A stretch of 64,000 bases of DNA, taken from Henricia sp. BOLD:AAB3569. Lineage: Eukaryota; Echinodermata; Asteroidea; Spinulosida; Echinasteridae. Under the pieces are notes generated by a model, which saw only the letters and a program-made list of their open reading frames with translations, was not told the origin of the DNA and ran no database searches. Position numbers and translations under genes: made by a program. Positions 22,591-35,680 of this stretch are shown here, one piece after another (position 1 is the first letter of the stretch; every line of letters begins with the position of its first letter). The DNA lies in NCBI GenBank assembly GCA_037783545.1, contig JBBELK010000034.1:248001-312000 (forward strand), read 5' to 3'.

Positions 22591-22880
22591 AAAGGAGTTT
22601 CATGTCCATATTTTTCCAGAAAATGGATTTCGGTCTAACCCAACAATCATATTATGGGAAGAAAACAGGAAATTTGCAATCTCCAATTTGAATGTGGAAG
22701 CAAGGCTGGTAAATTACTTGTCAAAACATTGGCTGTTTTCTTACGATATCCTTTATATGGTATACGAATTGAGAGCGCAAATTTTCAGAATGGTAATGAG
22801 AAAAATATGACATGATGCGGTATCAAAATCTCAACACCCATGGGAAAAATGGGGGAGCTAAAAAATGTAATCTGCCAAAA
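22591..22880. mobile_element. AAGGAGCATGT-type MITE, diverged copy
   Basis: AAAGGAGTTTCATGTCCATA at the left; shares GCAATCTCCAATTTG, TTACGATATCCTT and GGTATCAAAATCTCAACACC with 51266-51617. The right end is degraded. Confidence 0.75.
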
Positions 22881-23408
22881 AAAAAACTGCCAAAACTCAA
22901 TACGTTTGCGGTAAAAACTGCAGGATTGGAGATTCTTTTCTGTGAATTCTACCAGGAATCTGAGATGACTTCAGGCCTTTTGTGGCTATACTACTCTCCA
23001 AAATTAAATTTTTGACTCAGAAATATTTTAGCAAGAAGCGTGATGCAAAAAGTTGACTCCAACATGCTTCAGTGATCACTAGTTTAAACTTATGAGAACT
23101 GTGTTTTTATCCTATGCATACAGTTTAAAAAAAGGAAATTCAAACTTTGTCTACATCCTAAAAACAGTGCCATCAATATCCATGCCATATCCTTGAAATA
23201 TCTGACAATTACGATAACATCTGATTATCAAGGACAGTGCATTGGGATAATTCCAGAATTTTGTTGAAACTATTTCACATCACAGTGGGCCAACTTGACC
23301 TAAAGATTATTTTATAATAAATATAATATTTTGGTCGGGAAATCAGTAGTTGGGACAAACCGCTTGCTATGTGGCCATCAATATCCTTCTGAACTTTTTG
23401 TTTAATTA

Positions 23409-23930
23409 GATAGTATACATGATTGATAAACTGTTACAAATAGTTTTATCCCCTGTGTGATTGAAGATATGCATGCTTTTGCTATGGAGCTGCGTATTTC
23501 GTGGCATGAATTTGGCGCACACGCATTGCTGACGAGCCTGTGCCTTTAAAATCAACCTGAGCAAAAACCAGCTCCGTAGGCCTACTTCGTCTAACTTTTG
23601 AGAAAACAGTCAAAAAAGGGTTTGCAGTCATTTTGCCCCAAAAAGTGGCGAAGTGGCATTTGGGCGATGTAGTGTTTGGACAAAGTAATTTGGGGCGAAA
23701 TGGCACCGGGCGAAGTGGTTTGGGGCAAAATGGTTTTGGGGCGAATTGAATTTTCATCTCATGAGACGAAAACTACCGTAATTGTTTTACTCATTTCTCA
23801 AAGACTATATAGCACTTCAGACAAAACCATTTCAGGGGAAGTTTTCTACGGTCATCATGTTTATATTGTGTAAGTTAGGCATAAATCTGTGAACATTTAT
23901 GATTTTCGAGATTGTGTATACTGCCTTTAA
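23409..23930. mobile_element. VNTR-MITE family copy 2, with a nested MITE half
   Basis: Same ends and right half as 14025-14604, but with far fewer central units (23636-23745). At 23475-23550 it is interrupted by a half copy of the palindromic MITE seen at 58819-58961 (GCTATGGAGCTGCGTATT ... GACGAGCCTGTGCCTTTAA). Confidence 0.85.
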
Positions 23931-24648
23931 GTGGGTGATTATGCATTACTCTTGTAATAACCACCTATACTGAGAAAGCCCAGACTTTTAGAAACTGGTC
24001 TGAAGATTTTTTAAATATAAATATTGAATGACATGCCCTACTGCCCTAAAAACCCCTTACCTGACCAAAATTACATTTCCTTCCATTCACATCAAAACAA
24101 AGCAAGTGTTGTCAAAATAAAACTCTAAAGCCATATCTGACAAAAGAATGAAGAACACAATCCTTCGAAGCCACGTCTACTAAGAATTGCAGGGTATTCT
24201 GCAATTATGTTGAAAATGAACATTATTTGGTATATTCTATGCAGATTTATCATGTAAATGTACACTTATATTTATAGTTTTCTTACCTTGTCATAATGTG
24301 TGCCATACTCCGACCTGAAAGTTGGAATCTAGTCCATTGAATTTCAAAATATGGAATCAAATCTCCAGGCTGTTGGATAAATGTTAACCTACAATTAGGA
24401 CATTGTACCCTGTACCACATTGCCGCTACCTCAAGCAAGCTACATATGTTATGGGTGGGTCTCCATTGCACATGGCAGTGCAGACAAAGTGTGCTGCATA
24501 TACAAATATGTAAATACAGCATGTTATTGTTTTACATATCACTGTATAAACAATAACTAATTAATTCCTTGGATGAAGAATATATTAAATTTTTAGTCCA
24601 ATGGGCTTTAGTAAAGTAACTACATAGTATTTATCCTGCATCTAGCCA

Positions 24649-25075
24649 GACAGAGTTCGAGGAAGGTTTCTCATTGGTTGGTTGCCACCAAAAGGGGGAG
24701 GAGCAAAACTAAGTCTGACCAATGATTAATTACCTGGTGCTAGATCTAAATAGAGATTTGCATAGTTCAAAGGTCACCTAAATTGAATTTTAAAAAATTA
24801 TTCAGTGTGGCTCTCCCCAGTGAAGGGGAGAACCACACAGATTTTTACAGGGGACAGCAGCAGTGACTAGAACAGCCCCTGGATAACCAGCCAATCAGCA
24901 AGTGGCAGTGACTGCACAGCTGCAGCTGACACATGTAGGCTGTTCCATTATTTAGCCTCAGAGGGGGAACTCCAGGGACTCCTTTAGGGTTCCAGACTGT
25001 GAGACTAATAAAATGGAACAGCCCAATTTTGTATAATTTCTGGGAGGTGGACTTGAACTTTCCTCGAACTGTGTC
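24649..25075. mobile_element. Possible MITE with GTTCGAGGAA ends
   Basis: ACAGAGTTCGAGGAAGGTTT at the left is mirrored by AACTTTCCTCGAACTGTGTC at the right. Only the ends match, so this is a weaker call. Confidence 0.5.
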
Positions 25076-25902
25076 CTCACTGTGACAGTGCTAGCCGTCC
25101 CACATTAAGCATTCAAAATACATATTCAAGTACATTTAAACATCAACAGTGCACTAAACAAATATACTTCTATTTACATCAAATAAGTTAAGAGGAGAAA
25201 GAACATAATTACTGACACTGTGTCTATATTACAGTATTTCTCCTTTTGGTCCTATCTATAATGAATAAAATATATACAGACTTGTTTTCAAACAAGGAGG
25301 TACTACATGAACGTCGAGAATTTGCAGCATTGTAGCATATAGCACCAAGTATAAAGTCAAAAACAGAAATTACAATTGTGTATTTATTTTTACTTTCTAC
25401 AGTTTTGTACATCTAGGTATAGAATGAATCATGCAAACACACTCTTGTGTAAAAAAATAAATAAATGAAAAAAACAATCTTGAGTGAACAAATAATAAAA
25501 TGTTGTTACAAATTGAAAACATTATCCCCAGCTCACATGTGCAGCATTTCAACAAATCGCGATAATGTCAAAGTTGAGGCTATATGTGCGTCGTGTCTAG
25601 ACATAACTAAATGGCACAGTTGGTCTAAGTCATGTTCGACCCAATTACAAGAATGCCAGGCCCCAGCCCCGGAAATTAATGAACTACCATTTTTGTGGAA
25701 TTGACTCATACTATAGGAGGTAGTCTGGAGGTGCATGCTGGCAAAAAAATACAATTTACACAGAATAAAAAAAAAAAATTCCTGCCATATCTATAAAGGC
25801 ATGTCACACCCACCCTTATAAAGGTAGTTCCCCTTTTAAGGACACATACACAAACTTCTAGAATGGAATAAATTGAAGACTGATTTTAAGACCATTTTAA
25901 GA

Positions 25903-26290
25903 CTATCACCAATAAATAATTAGGTCACAATCTTTTACTGGGAAACGCCAGCCTTGCGGGACCATTTAGACAGGGTACTGTGTGTCTGGGGGCTTCTCCA
26001 TAACCAGCCTCTTAGTCTTATGGTATCCCCTATAAAACTGTTTACTTGTCACCTGCCTTGATTGCGATGTCGTTACATTTAAATGTAAATTAATATTTAA
26101 GACTATCATCAATAAATAATTTTGTCACAATCTTTTACTGGGAAACGGCCGGCCTTGAGGGACCATTTAGACAGGGTACTGTGTCTGGGGGCTTCTCCAT
26201 AACCAGCCTCTTATGGTATCCCCTATAAAACTGTTTACTTGTCACCTGCCTTGATTGCGATGTCGTTACATTTAAATGTAAATTAATATT
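25903..26290 (+). repeat. Tandem duplication of a ~195-bp unit
   Basis: AGACTATCACCAATAAATAA to TTAATATTTA (25903-26100) is repeated at 26101-26290 with few changes. The shared core includes AATCTTTTACTGGGAAACG and TTGATTGCGATGTCGTTACA. Confidence 0.85.
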
Positions 26291-27109
26291 TTTTGTATTT
26301 TATTACTTCACTTGATTCTGTAACTTCGTTTTGGGTGGTGTACTGTTGTGGTCTGTGAAGCGCCTTAAGGTATTTTACGTAAGGCGCTGTTATAAAAAAC
26401 TATGAATGCTAGGATAGGGCGACAATTTGTGTGTAAAAAAGCTATATTAGGGCGACCTGCTCAATAGGGTGACATTTTGGTGTCGCCCTAATATTTTTGA
26501 GTTTAAAAATCATTTTTTTAGGTCAAAAACCATTTTATTTAGGTCGAGAACCATTTTTATTGGGACTGGAGCCGTTTCTCTTTGGTCTGGAAGCATTTTC
26601 GGAAGCTTTGGGTACAAAAATAAGGTGTCATTTTGAGTGACTCTTGCCGAAATTTCGGTGGTCCCCGGGGAGAGTCTTCCCGAAGTGTCGCCCCATTGCG
26701 GCATTCAGAGTTGTTTAAATATCTATTCTTATTATTACTATTATTATTACTACTGCTGTCTGCACCTTTGAGCCGAGTGAAAACAGCCTACTCAGAAAGA
26801 AAGGTAGCACGCTTCGGTGATCACAGCCATAATGACACTACACACTCAGAAATTATTACAAAAACTTACTGTCCAGTGTCCACATTGAACATTTTCACAC
26901 TGCAAAATTTAACAAGGCAGTGGATGATCTGACTAGGAAAGAATAGACAACCATTGTAAGCGATATGGTAAGTTTCCTGGTTTATCCCCACTAATTAAAG
27001 TACCATTGACTGTTTAATCAAAAACAGTCAAATACGAACATCCCTAAAGTTTCATTGTGTAGAGTCAGTGAAAAGGTCCTTAATCATCTGTGGATCAAGT
27101 ACGTTTGAC

Positions 27110-27520
27110 AGACTGGATAGCCCAAAAATCTGGATAGCACAAAAACCAGGACAGCTCCAAATCTGGACAGCTACATGTAACAAATCTGAAGAGCTCAAAA
27201 ATCTGGACAGCTCAAAAATCTTGATAGGTCAAAAATCTGGACAGCACAAACATCTGGATACTGACCCAAAAATCTGGATAGCACAAAAATCTGGATAACC
27301 CAAAAAATCAGGACAACACAAAAATTTGGATAGCTCAAAATTTAGATAATTCCAAAATTCCAAAATAGTTAAAATCTTGGATAGGTTCTAACCTAAAATC
27401 GGAATAACCTAAAATCTGGATAGCTAAAATTTCCGCTCAAAATATGAATCTGTTTATCAGAATCAGGACATGTTCAAAATCTAAAAAGTTCAAAATCTGG
27501 ATAGCTCAAAGAAAGAAATC
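27110..27520. repeat. Diverged ~18-bp minisatellite
   Basis: About twenty imperfect copies of a unit like CTCAAAAATCTGGACAG or GCACAAAAATCTGGATA, decaying to the right. Units adjoin one another, so there are no spacers as in a CRISPR array. Confidence 0.82.
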
Positions 27521-29232
27521 AGTTTCTGGCATACATGTAGATAGTTTATCATCTTTAACTCAAAACTTTAGCTTTATTTTCCCACAGGAATGACAATTTA
27601 CATTTCACTGTACATTTTTCAGAGGTACGTTTGCCATGATCATCAAAATATAGCTCAGCTGCTCTAATGTACAGATACCTACAAAGCCCCGTCAGCTGAA
27701 TATGCCCAACTGAGAGCAATCCCACTCCCCACACCTGTTCATCTCACACAGCAGATAGACCAACACCTGTACAAGACCATCACAGTTCTTCACCTCTTGA
27801 CCCTATACCAAACCCACCCATCCCAATGCCAATTCCCCTCATTCCAACCCTTGGGAAAACTGTTTATTTGTCAACTCTCCCACGGCCAACTTGTAGTATT
27901 TGTTACTTCATCATGAAGAGAATAAATCAATGCTGGTTATTACCTGGCCTAAAGCCCTTGGCATCTAGAGACTGTTGTTTTTGTCCAATTTCATGCTCAG
28001 TGAAGCAAGTTAATGCGGACTGTCCTTAAAGGCCATTCTATCATTTAAATTGCAATGACCCAACATTTTACAAGAAAAACCTTACTCAAGGCATCAATAG
28101 CAGTGGTAACAAGCACCACACAAATTGCTATCCAAATGGGACCTTTCTGTTGGAAATTCTGAGGTTAGTCTTAAAAAGTGTGCACATTCATTTTTTTTTA
28201 AACATTGACCTGCCACAAAAAATGTATAGATTTTAAAGGTTTTTTGAAACACTGCTGCATCTATTTAGCTGAAAATTCTGCAGGCTATTTTACCAACATT
28301 TTTCTTTAGAATACAGATTTTGCTCTTGGATTGGAATTCATAAAATAAAAAAATAATGTACAATTGATAATCATACAATAGGACTTTAACACCTGGGCCA
28401 TGCTTTAGATGTCAGTCAGTTTCATTAGGCAGAATTAAAGGTATAGGCCTAGGCCTCTGCCAACATTCTGCCCACATTTTGGGGGCGATGCATCCCCTAA
28501 CGAAAAGGCCTAATGGTATGGAAATATGGTATGGAAATATGGTACAAAAGTAGAACAGGCTCCAAGTTCAACCAATGGTCAGGTTTGAGCTAGGGATGGA
28601 CGTTTAACCGGTTAACCGTCTAACCAGAAAAAAAGAAAAAAAACCCAACTTTAAAGAATTACTAAAAAGACGAAAGTACCCCAAATTGCAGTGACAACAG
28701 GGTTAACCCTTAATACTTCCCATCAGCAAATAATATAGCAGATTGCACCTAATTGTTTCAGAAATTATTTTATAAAGGGCTTGGAGTGTCCAATGAAATA
28801 AGTTTTAATTCACTGCTCCCTGGGAGAACACTGCTACACTTGAATGCAGCAATGCTAAAATTGTGAAATCCTTCTCTGGGGAATCCCAAAAAGTCAACAG
28901 TATTTATTTCAGAGGACAAGGTATAAATCACTCTTCAGCTGCATTCTGGAGCCAGCCTTTGACAGATGGTATGTTCACAGCTTGTCAGAATGACAAGTGC
29001 AGAGGAAAAAACCTCAGGAATTATGCAAGGCTGGTTGCAATGTACAAAGCCTGTGGATTTGATAATGTCAACAGATCTTGAGATTTTGTCATCATAGGGA
29101 AACATGAATCATTCATGTTTACACTGGGTGTGAGATACATGTAAGTTGCACTGGCCTTATTTTTGTATTTTTCTTTAGCAATTTTCTCAGCGAATGTCGT
29201 GATTGGATGCATGAAATAGGAATTATAATATA

Positions 29233-29280
29233 AAAAGGCACAGGCTTGTCAGCAATGTTGACGAGCCTGTGCCTTTAAAC
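29233..29280. mobile_element. Short hairpin of the GGCACAGGC MITE family
   Basis: AAAGGCACAGGCTTGTCAGC then a short loop then TTGACGAGCCTGTGCCTTTA. This is an internally deleted relative of 58819-58961. Confidence 0.8.
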
Positions 29281-29879
29281 GAAACATAATAAGCCGTGGT
29301 TGTAGAGCAGGTGGATTAAGAAGAATATATTTCCCACCAGTCAATCTATGTATTTGTCTTGATTTTTGTGGATGTGTTAAAGGAATGTTTGTGTTTTTTT
29401 CAAATTTTGTATTATAATATTTTTAATCTATACGATTTAAAGCATAACGACAGTGCAATTTTCCGTTGTTGGACAATAAATTTAAATTAAATTGAAAGAA
29501 AAAAAACCCATAGGCCTAAGCTGTTGCTCAAATACAAAAATTGTATACATGTATAATGTTTCAGCTATAACAATTTTGGTGTGGAGGTCCCCAAATGTAG
29601 ATTTGATATAGATTCTGTTTGCAATATATTTTGGAGCAGAAGTTGAATAAAGATAATTATGGAAAACAGTCAAACTAAAGTTGCATGCATCATAATCTTA
29701 CGCATCTATCTCTGATTAGGAACAGCAAGAGAAACTGGTAAAATTTGCAAGAGTTGATAATAAATGTCAGTTGAATGATATGAAAAGTTTAGAAAGTTTA
29801 CATCCTAATTTCTTTAAAAAGGAATGGTTGAAAACCAGTCATAGGCTGGAAAGGGGGCAAGTATTTGGGGAGTTCAAAC

Positions 29880-30085
29880 ACGCAAACCCCCCCCCCCCCC
29901 CCACCCCCCCCCCCCCCAATCCCCATTTAATTTTGAGCACAAGGTCTGCTCAAATTGTTATGTACTTTAATTGACATCTTTAATTATTCTTATGACATAA
30001 TCTGTTCTTGCAAAGGTTAAATTGGTCTCGACCTTTTTGGCAAGAAACACTGCACCACCCCCCACCCACCCACCCCCATCAGACA
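29880..30085. repeat. C-rich tracts
   Basis: Poly-C with interspersed A at about 29887-29918, and CCCACCCACCCACCC at about 30057-30078. Simple sequence. Confidence 0.8.
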
Positions 30086-30649
30086 ATCATCTTCTGGGCC
30101 TACTGCAAAAAACCTGCCCAAATAAGTGTGCAATACCTGTCTGAATTCATCTGTAACCTCAGAATAATTTTTACTAGGCTTAAGCAAAATTAGTAAAACA
30201 AAGGTGAAAACACACACCTGATGACCTCAGATTTTAAACTGAAAAGGCCTGTTGAAAACTTCACTAAAGTTAGGTATTTTGGGGGAGGAGGGACAAGAGA
30301 GTTGCATTTCAGATTAGAGTTTTTTTTTTGAAATCCCACAGGGAGAAAGTTGAGTTCAGGTTGGAAAACCAACAGGAAATTTAATTGATGCAGCATAGGT
30401 TATGAGATAAAGAAATTGTATCTGGGTCGATAATTTGAGGGTATCTGGTGACAGTGAAATTAAGTCAATGGGGCAGCTACGTCAAGTTCTATTTCCTTGC
30501 ATTGGTAAAAATTCTGCGAGCCAATGGTTAAAAAAGCTAAATTTGTGGCAGAAATGTTTATCTGGCTGGATGTGAGCGACAAGGTATTTGCACAGAATGT
30601 AAGACTCAAAAAATGAAATTTTGACTTGAAAATTGAACTTTTTCAAAAA

Positions 30650-30860
30650 TTGAACATCTTCACTCAAAATCAGAATAGGCCTATTGTTTGACTCAAAATC
30701 AGAAAATTGTTTCACTCGAAAACTAAACTTTCCGACTCGAAAACTAAACCTTCTGACTCGAAAACTAAACTTTCTGACTCGTAATAACTGAAAAATTTTA
30801 CTCGAAAAACAAAATGTCAACTCCAAAATTGTGACTTGAAACTCCAAAATTGTGAAAAGA
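30650..30860. repeat. ~21-bp minisatellite
   Basis: Units like GACTCGAAAACTAAACTTTC repeated with decay. On the minus strand this creates a false repetitive frame (KFSFRVRRFSFRV). Confidence 0.82.
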
Positions 30861-31832
30861 AACTTGAAACTTGATGAAGTAGAACACACTTGACTTGCAG
30901 AACAGCACAAGACTACTGCAATAATAAAGCACATGATTCTTAAAGTTCTTATATCATGCACAAATTCACCCAAAAAAGGTGCTCTCGTTACCCCTGGTCA
31001 CAGGGCCCAATTATATAATTCCATTAAACCTATAACTCTCTGGGGTTGCAGCCCCCAGCTGCCTGTTAGGTTGTCATGATGAGCTAATATGAAACACAAC
31101 ATGCCTTTACTATCCTCACAGGTAGGTTTATTTAAACCCATTTGCTTCTGGGTGAAGAGAAGCAATTTATGGCAAAGTACCTTGCTTAAGGGAACACATT
31201 ACAAACAGACAACCCATAGAATTAAACAAGTCTTGAATATGCTTGCACCAGAGTACTCGGCCAAAGTACTCCGAAAAAGTAAAGAAAATGTAAAATTCAG
31301 ATACAGGTTATGGTTGACAGCCAGAATTACATAAATCCAAGATAAGACTGTCATCTTAGGTGAACCTCACAACAAGAATGCACCAAATATGGGTCACCCT
31401 GACAGTGTGGAAGTGTTCCAGATGGAAAAACCAAGGTACCTTGTTCCTTCCCAAGGAAAGAAGATAACTTTGAATTATTACCAGGGGAAGTAATAAACTA
31501 CATCACTGGAGGGGTCATGTCGAGGGGAATTTACCTGCAAATGGGTTTGGATAAGAACACATCTAACTACCTTGTAACTACATGTACTCCCGACATATTT
31601 AGGAGAAAGTTGAAAATTCCTCAAAGAAATGCCACTGCAAACTATTAATGCTACCATGCATCATGAACTGGAACCTTATTTCGATTTCACAGATGAAGTG
31701 TGTGCTTGCACAGAAGTCAGTGCATTTGTAAACACCATCAAATCGTGGACGGGAGGAGGAAGAGAACAAAGGAGGGACAATAGGTCCACGATTCACTCCA
31801 GGTCCTTGATTCCCAACCCTGTGCAAATCCTA

Positions 31833-31955
31833 CACTGCAAAAACTGTGGTGTTAAATTAACACCAATGGTGTTGTCTTATATAGATACCAAGCATGGTGT
31901 TAAAATTTAACACCATAGGTGTTACTTTCGAATAAATGCATTATTTTTAACACCC
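31833..31955. mobile_element. GGTGTTAAATTTAACACC repeat
   Basis: CACTGCAAAAACTGTGGTGT followed by several mirrored GGTGTTAAAWTTAACACC motifs. Looks like one end of a small inverted-repeat element. Confidence 0.65.
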
Positions 31956-32035
31956 TCATATGTTTGTTTCACCACGAGACATGACTTTCAATAAAATACA
32001 GACTTTTGACAAATCTCATTTGAAAGCTACTGTAG

Positions 32036-32513
32036 CACCGCGTTTACACTCGAATCGGCAAAGGTGGATACAGATCCAGCATTTTTATTGCGACCACAAA
32101 ACTGAACATTTGCCGCGTTTACACTACACCCCAAATCGCTTCAAAAACCGCAAAAGTCACCACTAAATGTAACTGCAACGCATGCGTGAGCTGTTAGGTG
32201 TTGCTGCACTAGTGCCAGATTGGTCAATTAAATCTACTACACTGCGGGCACCGCCTTAAGGACACTCAAATTGCCGAATCTGTATTCGGGTAGTGTTTAT
32301 ACTACAAGCGACCTTGAGGGTTCAACCCCGCAATTGCGGGGTTTAACCCTACCCCAAAGGTGACTTGAAAAAGGCGAATCAGACCCGGGTTTGATCCGCC
32401 TTTTTCAATTCACCTTTTGCGTTTACACTTAGTGCCTACCCGGCTTCAACTCCCCTTTTTGGAATTTGCAGAGTTCGATTCGGCAAAGGCGAATCAAGTG
32501 TAAACGGAGTGTA
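32036..32513. mobile_element. MITE with GTTTACACT ends (~478 bp)
   Basis: CGCGTTTACACTCGAATCGG then CAAAGGTGG on the left mirrors CGGCAAAGGCGAATCAAGTG then TAAACG on the right. The interior repeats the same GTTTACACT/AATCGGCAAAGG motifs. Confidence 0.75.
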
Positions 32514-33596
32514 ATAACTAAGACAATTCTCTGTATTTCATTGAAAATTGTGTCTCAATGTGAATTTAATACCTATTATGTTATAGACAATAAAGTCTGA
32601 CAATTAAAAAAATAATAAAATAAAAGTAAATAAAACGTCAAGAGAGCATATTTACATGGTCTCAAATTACACGCCTGTATAAGAATCTTCTGGCGACATC
32701 CTACGGTAAGATGCAGACACATTCAGGAATATCACAAAGAATACAAATAAATATCAATACTACAAGACGCATGTGCACATTAAAAAATGAAAATAAAAAA
32801 AAGTATGTCTGTACAGGCAGTCAAAGCACAATTAAAGAAAAAGTCCAATGGGGACACAGCTATTGTGTATTTACAGTTGGCAGAAAACAATTGTCTTCTT
32901 AATAAAAAAAAAAGGTTTAAATATACTAACTACATCTTATGAGGTAGGCTAACCTATTCTCAAATCATAGCACCAAATTCAAAAATCAGAGCTGAAAACA
33001 AGTAAATAAATAAATTTAAAAAATATATAAATAAATCACCAGGACACAATGATTATGCAGTAAAATCAATTACACAATCACTAGAAGAAAAAAAGAAAAA
33101 AAAAACCAAGGAAAACATTTACAAATTCACACTGAAAAACTAACTGAACAGGTCAGGACTTTGATGACTTGTAAAACTCATAATAGGACGACAAAAATAA
33201 AATGTTACAAAGCACCATATTTTTAGCACCAAACTATAGTTTATCATTCCTTTAAGAAACCAAGGAATTCTCTCCCTAATTTTATCACTGTGACCCCACC
33301 CCCAGGGAATGAAGTGTCAGTCATAAAAATGTTTACAATAACTCAAGAAAATGAGAACTATGTACATGTTTTTGAAAATTAAAGTCGTCTGCAAGCATGT
33401 ATATTTATTTATCCCCATTTATGGCCACAGCTGCAAACTAACTCTATATAGTAAATGTCAAAATTGAAATTTCAAGAGCATTTTTCAAAACCAAAGGAAA
33501 CTGAAGGCTCAAAGGCAATAAATCTGCAATGAGCCTTCAGAATCTGAGCCTTCAGAATATGAGCCTTTTCCAGACTTTTTAAAGTGGGAAGCTAAG

Positions 33597-34171
33597 TATG
33601 GTATGTTCAGACGGAGGGCTACTTTTTTTTAGCCCTAATCCAATTAATGGACTTAGCAGGGGTTCGCTGGAGCTAAAGTGAGTTAGTCCAAAATGCCCTC
33701 CCATTCAAACGGTGATGATAACTCCTGAGCTACAGTTTCAGAGGAGCTAAAATGTGGTCAATTTTGATAGCATATGCATTTAGTCAGTAAATAATGGTGG
33801 AGCTAAGTCATAAAATAAACCCCGCTGTGCTGAAAGTGGGGCAAGCCCCACAAATTTGTGGGGCTAAGTTTGGGGAGGGCTAGCCCCATAGTTGGAGCTA
33901 ATTGCAATCTAACGACGGGAGTTTGGAGCTAGCTCTAGAGATAGCCCCTCGTCTGAACGACCTATACCGGTGGAGCTAAGTCATAAAAGAAACCCCGCTG
34001 TGCTGAAAGTGGGGCTAGCCCCAAAAATGTTGGGGGCTAAATTTTGGGAGGGCTAGCCCAGGAGCTAGCCCCAGAGGTGGAGCTAAATTGCGTTCTAACG
34101 ACAGGAGTTTGGGGTGGAGCTAGCTAGCTCCGGAGCTAGCTCCAGAGATAGCCCCTCGTCTGAACGACCTA
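33597..34171. mobile_element. GTTCAGACG-type MITE with duplicated right part
   Basis: Left end GTATGGTATGTTCAGACGGA; right end TAGCCCCTCGTCTGAACGAC at 33968. The part 33796-33968 is repeated in tandem at 33969-34171 (GGTGGAGCTAAGTCATAAAA ... CTCGTCTGAACGACCTA), so the element has two successive right ends. Confidence 0.8.
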
Positions 34172-34597
34172 GTAGTGGCACAACATGTTGGAAGGGGGCA
34201 CACAAAGAAGCAAAATATTTTAGAACTGGTGCAGACCAACAATGTATTTTTTATTTTTATTTTTTTGTAGGGCAAGACCCAAATAATGGATCTGTGTGTC
34301 GTGCCGTATAGAACGTTAATTGTAGCCGTTAATTCTTTACTGGATGTTATTGTTTTGTTAATGAACAATAATTATTCTTAACCTCCGTGCCTATAAATAT
34401 CGAGACTGGGGTGACACCAATTACAACATTCCACTTGGTGCATAAAATTATGTGCATGTACGTATTTGTACAGCACAATACATGTATGTACACTATGTAC
34501 GTACTTTGTTGGTAGAAGCCCGCAGGAATTTTGCACGCTTTCCCTTGCTATACGGCTGTACAGCGGATGTGGTAAAGAATAATTGCTTATCTAATCG

Positions 34598-34745
34598 CAA
34601 ACTGATCCCGAGCTCAGGGTTCGACCCTCCACCAACGCGAGACCAAATCTTAGTCCTGAGAGCGTTTACACTCAGTTTGTGATCCAGAGCTGATCCTGAG
34701 CTTGGTGTTCGACCCCAAACTCGGGATCAAGTGTAAACACGCCGA
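34598..34745. repeat. GATCCCGAGCTC-type inverted-repeat element, copy 2
   Basis: CTGATCCCGAGCTCAGGGTT to AACTCGGGATCAAGTGTAAA, aligned with 6985-7150. Confidence 0.75.
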
Positions 34746-35358
34746 GAACATAAGGTTTAGTGGCCATGTCATATTGCGGATGATGCGTGGAGAGTGTTCT
34801 TTAATTTGGTGGAAATGAAGCTTGTTTGATTGCAATTAAAGTTGCCAATCAATTAATATTGCAAATTATTGCAATCTAAATTTAAAAATTACTACAAAAC
34901 AATCGATTTTTAACAGTTAGTATTAACCATGTGTCTTGCTACTTTTGGTAACATATAGCACCATGCCTCAAAAACATACTGGGTTGGAGTTGCGTGATGA
35001 AAATTTCTTCATACAGTCAAAAATATTCTAGCGACAACCTGCAAAGAAAGACCACCTGTCCACAGAGGCGACTGAAAAAATCCCCCTGTAAAAAATCCTG
35101 CATTATCTGGCCCTTATAAATCCACACTCATAACTTTCAAGGCGTCCATTGCTCCTGCTCTTAATACACACTTTGATTTTCTATTGAAAGTGCCCTTTGT
35201 AAATGACAAGAAGACACCTCACAACAAACAAGAGAATGACATGTTAGGCCTGATAAGAAACACAATATGTTGCACAAGAGCATGAAAAAGATTTGAGGAA
35301 AGGAAACGTAAATTTTACGTAAAATAAATAAAAGCAGACATCAATGTCTAATTCCTAC

Positions 35359-35535
35359 CCGATTCCATAGGCTTGACCTCCACCGACTGCGATTTGGGCA
35401 AGGGTTGGAACCGCACAATCTGGTATCCTCAGGTCTGGATAGGATATTGCAGGAGGAGTCCAGTAACGTGCGGCCACTGCGCAGACGACAGAGGACCAGT
35501 CGGGACTTGATACCGCCGCCGCAGGTAGCTGAACA
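35359..35535 (-). CDS. ADAMTS9/20-like: Exon E14: TSR 14 (59 aa)
   Basis: Starts CSATCGGGIKSRLVLC and ends RWRSSLWNR. Six cysteines (CRLRSGRTLLDSSCN ... CGSNPC). Acceptor ctctccag/TGT; donor CGG/gtagga. It is followed by the largest intron in the window, 23.9 kb, in which I found no further TSR exon on either strand. Confidence 0.88.
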
Positions 35536-35680
35536 CTGGAGAGAGACAAAAATTGTCTTATTAGCCACCCGACTTATGCATATGAAACTTAGACAAATTC
35601 CAGGAAAAACACCATGACATAACTAAAGAATTCTTTCTTCTTTCGTACGGTCCCCTAATGGGGGATCAGGTTGCTAATGG

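Larger units (their letters stand above)
11474..35358. other. 23.9-kb intron E14-E15, made of repeats
   Basis: No exon with a C-S-x-T-C-G start was found on either strand. Recognised contents are listed separately: MITEs, minisatellites, SINE fragments and tandem duplications. I see nothing nameable at 11474-13570, 14605-15324, 16508-17279, 18062-18775, 23931-24648, 25076-25902, 27531-29232, 32514-33596 and 34750-35358 beyond A/T-rich runs and microsatellites. The short open frames in these spans have no family resemblance. Confidence 0.65.

Noticed and set aside
24283-24522. Minus-strand frame with several Cys and Trp as a TSR-like exon
   Set aside because: Cysteine spacing does not fit a TSR and there is no C-S-x-T-C-G start at an acceptor.
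27110-27520. CRISPR-like array
   Set aside because: Repeats are imperfect, directly adjoining and without unique spacers, in eukaryotic intron DNA. It is a minisatellite.
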